Shown here: piece after piece, positions 44,463 through 56,104 of the stretch
Numbering within the stretch: the stretch's first letter is position 1
How the letters are laid out: the number at the start of each line of letters is the position of its first letter
Source of the DNA: Nageia nagi
Taxonomy: Eukaryota; Pinophyta
Assembly (NCBI GenBank): GCA_050084985.1
Contig: JBITNC010000001.1
Coordinates: forward strand, 161,324,001 to 161,388,000
Length of the DNA stretch: 64,000 bases
Direction of reading: 5' to 3'
Notes under the pieces: model-generated
Told to the model about the DNA's origin: nothing
Seen by the model: the letters and a program-made list of their open reading frames with translations, nothing else
Database searches by the model: none
Made by a program: the position numbers and the translations under genes

Positions 44463-46960
44463 ATGGCTTGAGAAAATGATAAAACTAGGGTTTGTTCTAC
44501 CTATGTTCTAAAGATGAATTTGAATGATGAACAACCTAGGGTTTCTAGAAGTAAGGTCCATTTTAATGAGATCAAGATAAGTATTAGGGTTAACCTTGAT
44601 TTACCTATACAAATGTAGGAGCTTGATCCTAATGATAAAATATATATTGATGAGGATAATGATACTAAATCTACAAATTCTAGCAAAAGAATGGATATTA
44701 TTAAAAAAATCCCTAATAAATTTAATATGAATATAAATGATTATTATTTTTTTAATGTAAGTCTAAGAAGCCATGGTGATACTTATGATAGAGATGTTGA
44801 AATTGCATAATTAGATAGAATTCCTAGCTATGTTAGATCAATAAAGGAATTGCTATCCAATAAGAAAAAGTTAGAGTATTATCTTACTAATAATGTTTAA
44901 GAGGTTATAGATACACTAACAAATTATGGATTATTAGAATTGGATCCTGCAACTACACAATCCTCAAATAGTATATTTTATTATGAAAATGTAGGGTCCA
45001 TAAAATGGAGGGATTCTATTATAAAGAAAAATGTTATTAACAATGTGGATTGTATGCACGATGCTAATAGCATGGAAGCAAAGAATTCTAAACCTTAAAA
45101 AAAAGGTGATCATTGAGGATGCAAATGAGAAGAGCAAAGCAAAGTTTGAACCCTTGGTAATCCATTCTAAAGATCATGATCCAGGTATGATTCTTCAAGG
45201 TTCTAATAGGGATAAAGGCAAGAATATTTTGCTTGATGATGAACTTGTAGAAAATATGGTTAAACAAGTTTCTACTATAATTAATAATGCCTATGTACAT
45301 AATCCTAATTTATCAAAATAAGAGCATGATATAAAGCATGTTGCTATTTTACAATCTCAAGAAACTAATTACTTTCAAAAGGCTAATAAGAATCAATAAT
45401 TAGAGTTTATGTTAGAATTTATTGATACACTTGAATATGAAAGAATACATAGGATTGGACTATTTGTACCCCTAAAAGAGGATTAACTTAGAAGAGATAA
45501 AGGAAATAAACCAACCTCTAAAAATAGTAATGCACCACCACAAACCATACCACCAACCTTAAAGACAAATATACTTGTAGGGAATATGCCTATAGTGCAA
45601 AACCAACAACAAAAGAAACCTCCTTTAGTGCTAACTAATGGAAATAAAATTAAGAAAAATATTAAGAACTTAGAAAATGATATGCATTAAGATGATGAGG
45701 ATTATTTCTTATGTTGCTTAAGTTGTCCATTGATTGGTAGAATTATTTCTAAGTTATTTGTTAGTAAAAAGAGTGAAATTTACAAAATTTGATGGTTTAC
45801 AAGATCCAAAAATGCATGTTCAAAAATTTCAAGAAGAATATATTGAATATATTCATGATAAAGATATGCTTGCAAAATTATTTTCAAGTAGATTGAAAGA
45901 TGATGCATTGAAATGGTACTTTAGTCTTCATGAAAAGAGTATTGATAAATATGAGGACTTGATAAATAAATTTTTGAAAGATTTAGATATAATATCACAT
46001 GAAAAGTTCAATTTAAGGATTTGTATAAAATTAAGAGACTACCTTATCAATATATGTCTAATTTTGTTAAAGTATGGAAACAAACTACAAATAAAATCTC
46101 TGTGTTTGAGAAATATTTAAAGAATACTTTTGCAATTGCTTTATTTCCTATGTGTAAAATATAGGTTGTATCTAATAAGGGATTGATATTAACTGAAATT
46201 ATGGATATTTTTATTAAAAAATAAGATTGTATCAAGTAAACTTATAAGAAATTTTATAAAAAATTTCAAATGTATGAAAATAAATAAAAACCTCAAGTGC
46301 ATGAAAAGAAACTAGAAGTTTCTCTAGCTAATGTTGATAGAAAAAAGACTAGACCACAAAGGAAGTTTACTAAGCTAACTAATATTGTTGATAATATTCT
46401 TAATATGTTATTAAAATAAGATCTTATTGAGCTTACACCAATGGTTCAACATCACTTTCCTAATGGTGTTTCAAAAAATTATAGATTTGAAGAATTTTGT
46501 AATTACCGTAGGACACCAAGCCACCTAACAAAATATTGCAGGGTCATAAGAAATATCATTCAAAATTTTATTGACAAGAAATTAGTTCATATGGATGATA
46601 ATCTTGAAGTAGAATATGGACCTGTACATTCTAATATTAGACAATTAGAGATATTTACAAACCTCTTACCAAAGATAACTCAATAACTAAAAGGCTTCAT
46701 TGGTTCTGTAAGTACTTCACATGTATGAATAATTATTTAACATAAATGAATGTAGAGAATATCAATAATAGAAAAGTAAGAGCTATGATGAAAAGAAAAA
46801 AATACAATGGTGGATCTTATAGAAAGAATGTTGCTAATAGCATGCAAGACTATCTACACATTGTCAACGATGTAAATTATACCATTAAAAAGGTATCTAT
46901 TTTTGTACCTATGTCTGCAAAATATGTATGGGTTGTTAAATCATCCTAGGTATGCAGATT
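44463..46960 (+). pseudogene. Gag gene of element D, broken
   Basis: A start ATG at 44463 opens a frame with an early stop (third codon, W/Q-type change) and then long readable protein to about 45090, where the frame shifts into the run 45031-45321. At 45734-46120 the capsid core appears: RVKFTKFDGLQDPKMHVQKF, YIHDKDMLAKLFSSRLKDDA, LKWYFSLHEKSIDKY, EDLINKFL. At 46498-46539 a knuckle CNYRRTPSHLTKYC has the C-x2-H-x4-H-x4-C layout with the first His read as Arg, followed by RVIRNIIQNFIDKKLVHMDD. The layout is that of Tat/Ogre-type gag. No protease or RT follows before the copia insertion. Confidence 0.85.
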
Positions 46961-47709
46961 CATTGCTTGAATTTGAAAAATTAGAAATTTTAGTATACCA
47001 TAAGAAAGTTATTTTCTAAATGGTCAAAATGTGTATTTTTCATGATCATAATGGTCAAGTGATGGTTTTATCTATGTTATGAGTAAATTTTGGTAATTTC
47101 CCTCATATATTTTTAAGAAAATTGTTCAAAACCCATGCTATTAACAACATGTGATTGTTTACATACCATTAATGGTGTGCTTCTATTGGAATAGAATAAA
47201 AATAAATAGTATATCATGTTTCTCTAATGTTTACTGAGATATTTTACGAGAATGTTGTTAGGTTTTAAATTCATTAACACATAAAAACTTGCTTAGGTTC
47301 TTGATTGATTATATATTGTAAATAGGGAATAATGTATTTAGTTCATTCAAGAGTTTGAATCAAATAATGAAATTGAATATTGATTATAAATTATTATGTA
47401 TGTATTCACTAGGTTTGCTATTTACCTACATTCATTTCATAAGTCAAATTCTTATTTTATCAAAATATGTGATGAAGTCACAAATGAAAATGTGAAGTGG
47501 TATATATGGTTTGTTGCTTACAACTTTGGAACTTATACTTTGAAATTCAAATTGCTAATCATATAGGTACAAATATATAAGCAATTAAATCATTCATTCA
47601 AAAAGTAAAAAACTTTAGTGTGTATTCAAAAGTATACATAAAATTGGGAGCCAAAAAGGTCATATATATAAAATAATCAAAAGGATGGAACTATATATTA
47701 GTATCCAAT
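46961..47709. other. Spacer between gag and the antisense PMD gene of element D
   Basis: A+T-rich, with phrases such as TGCTATTAACAAC that also occur in the right-hand spacer (58312). No pol motif on either strand. Confidence 0.5.
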
Positions 47710-48413
47710 CTAGTAGCGTGCACTACTTTCACTACTACCTATCTTAGAAGGAATGAATACCCTCATACTACCACTACTCTATCTAGAAATAGACATCCCA
47801 CTTGAAACCTCACTAGAAATAATACCATGAGAGGCCATTATTGCTTGGCTCTCTCATATTTATTCTTAAGTGTGATTATGTCATTATCATGCTTCTCTAT
47901 CTTGTCCATCAATTGTTGTATGAATTTCCATTATTTATTTAGTGGGGTAATATAAACTCACTCCTATAATATCTCTAAGCACTAATCCATGGATGCTATT
48001 TGAGCATCCCTTGCTGCAACTATGGATTGAAGAGTATAAAGTTATGACAATAAACTAGAAACCATAGCCTTGAAAAGATATAGTATCTCAATCTATTCCT
48101 CTATGGTAGTGATTTGAGTGGTTTTCTCTCTTGTAAAATACATAAAAGTCATGATTTAGTTAGTTTTCCATAGTATGCTATCCAAAAAATCAAAAATATC
48201 ATAAACTTACAAGTGTGTAATAGAGTTTTACCTATTGAAGATCAAGAGGTAGTGATTCAAATAATGTATTCAACCTTGGTTCTAGTATGAATGGTTGCTC
48301 CTACACTATAATATCATGCATAGGGTTATATATATTTTGCTCATCCTCATTGGAATACTCTTTCAAAGGAGGGATAACCATCTCCTCATCCCCTTCTCCT
48401 CATTAATACCCAG

Positions 48414-48418
48414 TGGGG
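48414..48418. repeat. Target-site duplication of element F, left copy (TGGGG)
   Basis: TGGGG before the TGAAGAAATT LTR start; repeated at 56100-56104. Confidence 0.9.
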
Positions 48419-48890
48419 TGAAGAAATTAACCCTTTTTGAATTAACTTCTAATCTACCAAGATCTTAAGAAGGCACTTTCAACATCAACACAATAGTATA
48501 ATAACTAAAGCCAATCACACAAATAACACAAGATATAAAGTGGTTTCTCCCTCCTTGGGAGTACATCCACTAACTAAGATCTTCTTATTCTCAAGGATCT
48601 CTCTGACAAAATCTCTTCTCTCTCTCACATTCTAAACCTATATCAAAGCTTGCATTACAATTGTGTAAATAGAGAAGGGGAGGGTCCTTTTTTTATAAGA
48701 AGAAACCCAATCTAAAATTAATCCATTTTTTATGTTTAATATTTTATCTATTTTTAAACTCATACCTATTTTTAATCTTTCTCCTATTTTTATTCCCTTA
48801 ATACTTTAAGGTATCTAATGATACTTTAAGTATTAAATGAATTTACATTAAGAAAAAATACTACACAATATTACATTACAAATTTTAACA
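48419..48890 (-). repeat. Element F 3' LTR (472 bp)
   Basis: Aligned with 55625-56099. Minus-strand CTTATAAAAAAAGG (TATA-like) near 48688-48701. Confidence 0.92.
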
Positions 48891-49559
48891 CTCTTTAATG
48901 TAATATTAGGATAGAGCTTAGAGAGAAGAAGAAAGATAGAGTAAGAGAGAGTTCTCCTCCAAAGAGATATAAGCGATGATGAAAACTTTACATCATTGAA
49001 AAATAAGCAAGATATTAGTTTGAGACTCATTACAATACCATTTAACAAAATGGTTTACAATACAATCATTAACCATAACTGGTTTCACTATAAGTGTAGT
49101 CAATCAACACTAAGTTGACATTTGAGCCACCATGATCTTGCCCACATGAAGTAAGTAATCTGCACTCTCAAGATGAAACTTGCAAGCTACAAGTAGCTCA
49201 TAAACCAAATCAGTTATATGCATCATATAACATTCATATCAACCACAAGATAAATGAACTAAGTAATGCCATCCATAAATTGATCAATTATACACTATAA
49301 GTCATCATGAAGATGCCAAGATAATACTTATAGTCATATGCTATATATAGAAATATGTGTTGATCAATAATAAAAAGTATATGCACATATATAAGTTACT
49401 CATTTATGGATAAACAAATAGTGCTAACAAATACATACTGATTCCTCTCATAGTGATAACAAAATAAAATGTTCCATGAATTCTTTACACAGAGTGAACT
49501 AACCATGAAGGTGTACATTTAGATCAATATTATACAGTAAAAAATAGCTTCCTAGGGAT

Positions 49560-50020
49560 GAAGTTATCATCACAAATATGAATTCAATATTCACTCCCCC
49601 TTAAGGACAACTTCACTACCATAAAAAACTTTTAAAGTGTGCATAACAAAGTTTCTAAGATGGATAGTGAATAAATTAGGAGAGATAAATTCAGATGAAT
49701 AGAGATGTAGTTGTTGCATCAAGAAATTTTTTTTTGATATAATATGCTTGGATTTGAGGTACACTTTAAGTCATCACTAATATGCCAAGCCCATACTTAT
49801 AGTTACCAAACAAAGGAATGTATAAACAAAGTATACAAACTAATTAAAAGTTCAACAACTTTAATAAGAAGGAAAAAATTACATTGGATTCAAGAAGAAT
49901 TCAACATTTACTCTCTTTTTTAGGGCAACTTCACCAACTCAATAGACTCCCTAAGCTTACATAACTAAGCTTTAGGAAGGAGGTTGGTGAATAAATCAAA
50001 AAAGTTTAGGATTGATGGAA
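49560..50020 (-). repeat. Duplicated end of the pol region in element F
   Basis: Phrases at 49575-49690 (GAATTCAATATTCACTCCC ... GATAGTGAATAAAT) recur at 49890-50000 (GAATTCAACATTTACTCTC ... GGTTGGTGAATAAAT). Each corresponds to the end of copia RNase H (FTNLLPKA-like) plus following bases. A diverged ~315-base tandem duplication is the simplest reading. Confidence 0.55.
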
Positions 50021-50735
50021 AATACTACAAGTGTAGAAGACCATCTAGAACCTTCTCTCTAATGAAGTAGGCTTGGATTTCAACATACTTTGTTCTTTGA
50101 TGGAAAACATGATTCTTTACCAAAGCAATAGTTAACTAATTATATAAAGAAATTTGAGATGTATGAACTTGTTTATACCCTATTTCTTTCAAAAGATGCC
50201 TAAACCAAAAGGCTTTTTGGGCTGCAACTTACATTGTATGCCTAAGAGATAACACCTGAACCAATGCTAAACACATAAGTAGAGGTTTATTTCCTATCAT
50301 ATTTATCTCTCCCATAATTATAATATGAGAATCTTGAAAGAACAAATGAGGGCAACTTGTCATACTTGAGAGCAAGATCTTTAGTGCTCATAACATATCT
50401 CAAAATTTATTTAACAACATTGAAGTGCTCAACATATGGCTTTTGCATAAAGTGAGCTATAAAAATTATGGCAAAGGTAATATCTAGCCTTGAGATACTC
50501 AAATAAAGAATACTACTAAGTAGTTTTTTTATAAGCCATAGCATTTGCCAACTAAGAGTTGGAACTAAGAGATAAAGTGATTCCAAGAGAGATAGAGATT
50601 GCAACAATCTTGTACTCCTCCATTCCAAACTTTTGCAATATATATGAGATATAATTTCATTGATTAAGGTAAGTATAATCCTTGTATTGGTACACTTGCA
50701 TATCAAGGTAGTAGTGCAATAGACCAAGATCAATC
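49965..50735 (-). pseudogene. Copia RNase H remnant of element F
   Basis: Minus strand: the run 50733-50407 reads ISHIYCKSLEWRSTRLLQ and RLDITFAIIFIAHFMQKPYV (the R-x-D-I-x-F-A block linking RT and RNase H). Then AAQKAFWFRHLLKEIGYKQV, stop-interrupted LTIALVKNHVFHQRTKYVEI and QAYFIREKVLDGLLHL, ending FTNLLPKA. NPVFH...RTKHIE-type and F-T-K-P-L-type ends are characteristic of copia RNase H. Confidence 0.85.
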
Positions 50736-51360
50736 ATTTCAAAAGTTGCCTTAGATTTGGATATGCAATCTTGTATGAGGACTATATTATTCATTGTAAT
50801 CAACAAATCATCTACATAGAGAAGAATCAAGATCAATTCTTTTCCTTGGTTGAGCACATAAAGATCTAAATCAAATAAGCATTTAGAAAACCCAATGTCC
50901 TCAAAGTATCTTAAAATATTTTTGTACCAAACCCTTGGTGCTTGATTAAGTCTATACAAATACTTCTTTAACTTGCACATAAAAGATTCTTTGCCTTCAA
51001 CAACAAACCCTTCTAGTTGATTCACATAGATTTTCACATCTAAGTCACCATTGAGAAAGCACTCTTGATATCAAGTTAAAAAACTTGTCATCCATGAGTT
51101 GCTAAAAGAGTAAGAATTACTCTGATAGTAGGTATCTTTACGATTGAAGCAAAAGTTTTTTCATAATCAACTCCATATTTTTATCAAAACCCTTGGCTAC
51201 TAACCTTGCTTTGAATTTATCAATCTTTGTAACTAAGTTATATTTGATGTTATAAATATATTTATTTATAATCACATTGCATTCATGAGGATAAAGAATC
51301 AAATTCCAAGTTTGATTCTTCATTAGAGCCTCATACTCCACATTCATTACATTCATCTAG
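50640..51360 (-). pseudogene. Copia reverse transcriptase remnant of element F
   Basis: Minus strand: MNVEYEALMKNQTWNLI, KYNLVTKIDKFKARLVAKGF, then after a break MKIYVNQLEGFVVEGKESFM, KLKKYLYRLNQAPRVWYKNI, ELILILLYVDDLLITMNN (YVDD at 50807-50818) and EMIDLGLLHYYLDMQVYQ. These are the standard blocks of plant copia RT. Catalytic residues are intact; frame changes and stops lie at 51040-51140. Confidence 0.95.
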
Positions 51361-51789
51361 CACTCATGCTTTGAAGCTTATTTGTAGTATGAGGGATCAT
51401 TCTTACAATAAATTTTAGTAAATAAGGATTTATTAATGTTCATACTCCTTTTTACCCTTTATGTTAGAGAATTTTGTTTCTTAGGTGACAAATCCATACT
51501 AACATCCAACTAGTTAGGAGCAATAGAAGAATCATCACCCTTATTAAGGTTCTCATAAGAAGTAGACTCTTTAGGAAGTTCATTGAACTTTACATCCCTT
51601 GACACAAAGAATACATAGGAACAAGGTTGGTATAGCTTATAACCTCTATGCTAATTGTCATATCCCACAAAGATACACTCTTTAGATCTCTTATCAAGCT
51701 TCTTCCTTTTATCAGAAATAACAAAGGCATAGGCATCACAACCAAAGACCCTAAAGTGAGAGATGTTAAGTTTATTTTCTATTCATGTC

Positions 51790-52299
51790 TCATACATAAT
51801 TTTTATCTTCAATTGCTTTTGTAGGATACCTATTCAAGATGTAGATTGCAGTATTTACAACTTCATCCCATAAGAAGCTAGAAAGATCTTTCAACATACA
51901 TCTTGCCATTTGTTGAATGGTTTTATTCTTCCTTTTAGCAACACCATTTTGATAATGAGTGTAAGGGATAGTAAAATACCTCTTAATTCCATACTTGGTA
52001 TAAAAATGATTGAATTCATTACTATTATACTCACCCCCATTATTATATCTTAACATCTTGATTTTGAATCGAAATTGATTTTCTACCAAGGCTTTGAAAT
52101 ATTTTAACCTATCAAAGGTTTGATTCTTGTGATCTAAAATATAACCAAATGTCATCCTACTAAAGTCATAAATAAAGGTCAAGACATATGCTCCCCTAAG
52201 CAACTTAGTTAAAAATTGACCCATCATATATGAATGCACAGATTGATAAGGTTTATTTGCAGTTGTTGCCTTATCTTTGTCAAATATATAGGCTATCAT
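51790..52299 (-). pseudogene. Copia integrase remnant of element F
   Basis: A 169-codon open run: YVLTFIYDFSRMTFGYILDH (first catalytic Asp), FRFKIKMLRYNNGGEYNSNE (RxDNGGEY with Asp read as Asn), FTIPYTHYQNGVAKRKNKTI (the Glu of GVAER read as Lys), MARCMLKDLSSFLWDEVVNT and AIYILNRYPTKAIE. The order is certain for copia integrase. Two of the three DDE positions are changed (N and K), so the enzyme is dead although the frame is open. Confidence 0.95.
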
Positions 52300-53900
52300 A
52301 AGAAATTATTTATCTAAAATATGGTTAAGCATATTTTTGGAAAGGTCAAACAAATTACCTTTACCAAATTCCAAACTCATAGTCATTACATTGTTTCTAA
52401 CAACTAATGCACCATTCATGAGAGAAGTTTCAAATATATCAATCACTAAGGCATTTTGATCATAACATCAGAATTTATACATAAACCTTAAAATAAATAC
52501 CTTATTTATTATGACACAAGATAAAATTTACTTTAAAATGATCTCTTAACTATAGAATCCATAAGTCTTCTCTATAAATATGTACAAATTGTAAATAATG
52601 CCAACTTGACCATGCTCCTAGTCAATATGCAAATGGTGGATGAAGGTAGCATTAATCCATTAACAAGGATTCAAATTCCATCAATGCATAAATATACTTC
52701 CTAGAATAGAAGTAAATTTGCATTTATCCATAGTAGATAAACTTTCTACTTATGGAATTAAAGTGGCATAAGGTGAACCTTTTCAATTCTAGAGAAGCGG
52801 CAAACCATTCCATCAAATGTTCAACCATGGAGAAGGGAGAACCTTTTTAACCACTCCATCAAAAAATTACAACTATGAAAAAGGGCGTACCTTTTAACCA
52901 CTCCATCCAAAAATTACAACTATGGATATCAAGTTCAATATCATAATTTAGCAAGAGTTTTCATCCAACCAAGGATACAAGAAAAAAATTCACAATTATA
53001 TAAACTAATATGCACATTTTCATCACAATCCATAAAAATGATCATAAACACATGTGCCATTATTACAAGCTTAATCTTTACATCAACATGTGCATAAATA
53101 GATATCCATATATCCAACATTTTATCATCACTAAATATCATTTGGGGGAGAGTAAGTTGAGATTATTTTCTTATAAATTAGGCCTTCACCTAGATGCCCT
53201 CAAGGAGCCTAGGTCCTATCAATCCTCAACTAGTTCACCTTGGGCAATGATATACTCTCTCAAGGATAAGTACCACCTAGTTTCCAAGGTTGTGATGTAT
53301 GTTGGATCAACCAAATTAATTATCTTGATTAAGTTTTCAATTTTCCTCCTAAGTTATCGAGATAATCTTTAAATGGATGGGAAAACATGTGGTATCACTA
53401 CACACATGCATGTCCACCTATATGAAGTTAAGTCTAAACCAACAAAAGAATTAGGAAAAATTAAGAATTAAAAACTTTTGAACACTTGTATTGTTAGATT
53501 AAAAGGCTCTAGTATACCTTATCCTCACCTCATGGCTCCCCAAACAAGTCATGTTGCAAAAAACAAAATGTGTAGATGTGTTCATTTTAGGGGGAAGAAA
53601 TTTTCAATGTTTGCATACTTTACATACAAAGTAAAAGTACAAAACAAAGTGCTTTAAGAAATGAACCAAAAATTCCAATGTACAACCCCTAATGGAATTC
53701 TTTACAATGTTTCATTATCAAAAATGAGAAATTCTCCCCCTTGTTACTTAAAAAATGGATTTATAATAATTCCTTATTTGTAATTTATCATTAAAAAAGG
53801 CAAAAAATTTAAGGAAACTTCATTCATTCACATTCATTAGGACAAAAAAATTAAAGCATGCATTTAAAATTTTTATCCAACCACATGTGTGCATCAAATA
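52300..53900. other. Interval right of integrase in element F, gag not recognised
   Basis: Expected place of the GAG-pre-integrase and gag parts on minus. I found no CCHC knuckle and no gag block. It contains the three-unit repeat at 52803-52926 and otherwise A+T-rich sequence. Confidence 0.4.
52803..52926. repeat. Three-unit minisatellite, 46-47 bp
   Basis: Units start at 52803, 52849 and 52896 with AACCA(C/T)TCCATC(A/C)AA, followed by A-rich sequence, (A)AACTATG or CAACCATGG and, in the first two, a GGG(A/C)G(A/T)ACCTTTT end. Confidence 0.8.
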
Positions 53901-53927
53901 TACATTAAGATAAAATATCATTAATCC

Positions 53928-54050
53928 ATGCATACATAATTAATCTATGCATAATTAATATTAACCTATGCATAATTAATTAACATTAATCCATGCATAA
54001 TTAATTAACATTAATCCATGCATTTAACATTACTCTATGCATGCATAATT
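53928..54050. repeat. Minisatellite with ~25-bp unit (CATGCATAATTAATTAACATTAATC type)
   Basis: Five to six units containing (C/T)(C/T)ATGCATAATTAATTAA and short variants recur between 53928 and 54050. CATGCAT and TTAATTAA are self-complementary. Confidence 0.75.
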
Positions 54051-54339
54051 AATTCCCCACTTTTTATCTTAAAGGCATGCTAAAATAAATTCCTTAAAAA
54101 TAATTTCACTTAAAGTAAAATTAGCAAAAAAAAATGCTTATAATAATCATATTTAAAAATAATCCTTATTTTTAAAAATCCCTTTTTTTAAAAAAAGACA
54201 ACAAGATTCCTCTAAAAATAACATCACTTAAAAAGGAACTCCCCTTTTTTCAAAAACAAAGGTAAAAAAATCCCCCCCTTCTTTTTTTTACAAAAATAAC
54301 CTCTTAAAAAAATAACATTAAAAAAATAGAAACTATTTG

Positions 54340-54346
54340 TTTTCTA

Positions 54347-54379
<33 letters not shown>

Positions 54380-54380
54380 T
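54340..54380. repeat. AT dinucleotide microsatellite, interrupted
   Basis: ATATATATATATATACATATATATATATATATT within an A/T-only stretch. Confidence 0.8.
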
Positions 54381-54480
54381 AAAAAACTTTATTTTAGAAA
54401 AGAAAAAAAACTTTAAATAAAAAAATTGAATTTCCTTTTTTTTAAAATATAAATAAAAAAACTATAAAAATGGGGAGGTG

Positions 54481-54865
54481 CACCCTCGAGGGGGCTGTTG
54501 GCCATGTGCACCCTAAGGGGGGTGATGAAACTGATGTTGTCACACACACCCCAAGGGGTGATGGCCTTGCAAAACTATGTACACCCTCAAAGGGGGGGGA
54601 TAGCCCTACCCAACTATGTGCACCCCCAAAGGGGGATGATGGATTGCAAAGCCATGGGCAACCCTAAGGGGGTGATGGCTAGTGAATTTGTGCTCATCCC
54701 AAAGGGGGAAATGATCAATGAAGCTACGCTCACCCCCAAAGGGGAGTAGCAATTGGCAAAGCCACATGCACCCCCAAAGGAGGGTAACAACTAATGAAGC
54801 CATGCGCACCCCTAAAGGGAGGTGGTAATCAATGCAATTGCATGTAACCCCAAGGAGGGCAGTGG
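54481..54865. repeat. G+C-rich minisatellite, eleven ~38-bp units
   Basis: The core CACCCCCAAAGGGGG(T)G recurs with starts at 54481, 54509, 54547, 54582, 54621, 54659, 54695, 54731, 54769, 54807 and 54845. Most spacings are 35 to 39 bases, the first 28. Between cores a segment like ATGGCTAATGAAGCCATG(T/C)G varies. The core is nearly self-complementary (CCCC-AAA-GGGG). Base composition differs sharply from the A+T-rich flanks. Long open frames across it only reflect lack of A/T-rich stops; the unit is not a multiple of three, so coding is unlikely. Confidence 0.9.
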
Positions 54866-55050
54866 GCTAGTGCTGCATGTTTTGTTTTATTTTTTTTGTT
54901 AAAAATAAATAAAAAATAAATAAAAATAAAAAATAAAAAAACTTTTATTTTAATAAACATTATTTTTTTAAATTAGAAAAACATAAATTTGTATTTATTT
55001 AAAAAAATATAGTATTTTAAAAAAGTATATACCATTGTATATATATATTT

Positions 55051-55053
<3 letters not shown>

Positions 55054-55115
<62 letters not shown>
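55054..55115. repeat. (AT)n microsatellite, ~60 bp uninterrupted
   Basis: About 30 AT dinucleotides without interruption. Confidence 0.95.
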
Positions 55116-55117
<2 letters not shown>

Positions 55118-55605
55118 AACTTTACATGCATGCAATTTATTTTTACAAACATATCAATATTGTAAAAAAATTTCAATAATAACATTATAGTTAAAAAATT
55201 GCAAAAGTTTATCCAATTTTATATTAAGTGGAAACTTGCAAATTTAAGCTATAAAAAATTTATTATTGCTAAATTTAATCAAATTTACTCAAAACTTACC
55301 TATTGTTGCTACACATTAGGCAATTTTACTTAAAAAATTGCAACTCAACAAACTTAAATAATGCATAGCAATAACATTAGATTAAACTAACATGTTAGTA
55401 TAACAACAATGTACTATCTACTTTAATCGAACTTTGCTAAACTTAAAACTTTATTAATCAAAGAACCACAAGGGTTAGTAATAAAGAAAAAATTGATAAT
55501 GGACAAGGTAAGAGGGAGATTGTACCTTCAAACCCTTTTACCTCAACAAATTAGATGGAAAAAGAAGAGAAATGACCTTCAAATATGTTGAAGAGGAGCC
55601 TCCAA

Positions 55606-55622
55606 GAAAATCTCTAATACCA
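55606..55622 (-). other. Primer binding site of element F (tRNA-iMet type)
   Basis: Minus strand TGGTATTAGAGATTTTC starts two bases after the LTR end at 55625. TGGTATTAGAG differs from the usual TGGTATCAGAG by one C-to-T change. Confidence 0.8.
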
Positions 55623-55624
55623 CT

Positions 55625-56099
55625 TGAAGAAATTAACCCTTTTTGAATTAACTTCTAATCTAACAAGATCTCAAGATGGCACTTTCAACATCAACATAAT
55701 AGCATAATAACTAAAGCCAATCACACAAATAACACAAGATATAAAGTGGTTCCTCCATCCTTGGGAGTACATCCACTAACTAAGATCTTCTTATCCTCAA
55801 GGACCTCTCTTACAAAATCTCTTTTCTCTCTCACACTCTAAACCTATAGCAAAGCTTGCATTACAATTGTGTAACTAAAGAAGGGGAGGGTTCTTCTCTT
55901 TTTATAAGAAGAAACCCACTCTAAAATTAATTTCTTTTCTATTTTTAATCTTTTACCTATTTTTAAATTCATACCTATTTTTGATCTTTCTCTTATTTTT
56001 ATTCCCTTAATACTTTAAGGTATCTAATGATATTTTAAGTATTAAGTGAATTTACATTAAGGAAAAATATTACACAATATTACATTACAAATTCTAACA
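55625..56099 (-). repeat. Element F 5' LTR (475 bp)
   Basis: Aligned with 48419-48890. Minus-strand CTTATAAAAAGAG TATA-like box near 55893-55905. Confidence 0.92.
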
Positions 56100-56104
56100 T
56101 GGGG
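56100..56104. repeat. Target-site duplication of element F, right copy (TGGGG)
   Basis: Equals 48414-48418. The PMD reading on minus continues across the pair when F is removed. Confidence 0.9.

Larger units (their letters stand above)
48419..56099 (-). mobile_element. Element F: Ty1/copia retrotransposon, decayed
   Basis: LTRs at 48419-48890 (472 bp) and 55625-56099 (475 bp), TG...CA ends, a TGGGG target duplication and a tRNA-iMet-type primer site. On minus the pol order is integrase, RT, RNase H, the copia order. A hand-counted ~245-base LTR sample shows 13 differences (about 5%). Gag was not recognised; the 52320-55600 interval holds minisatellites and A+T-rich tracts instead. It interrupts the PMD gene of element D. 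Confidence 0.93.

Noticed and set aside
53928-54050. Spaced CATGCAT/TTAATTAA repeats as a CRISPR-like array or replication origin.
   Set aside because: Plant nuclear context, units contiguous without unique spacers, and no associated genes; it is a short A+T minisatellite.
54470-54749. Two overlapping open frames (65 and 83 codons) rich in P, K and G across the G+C-rich repeat, as a repetitive protein.
   Set aside because: They exist because the 38-bp units lack A/T-rich stops. The unit is not a multiple of three, so the peptide changes frame from unit to unit, and there is no start context or neighbouring gene.
54973-55185. Open frame with a long isoleucine-tyrosine run.
   Set aside because: Pure translation of the (AT)n microsatellite.
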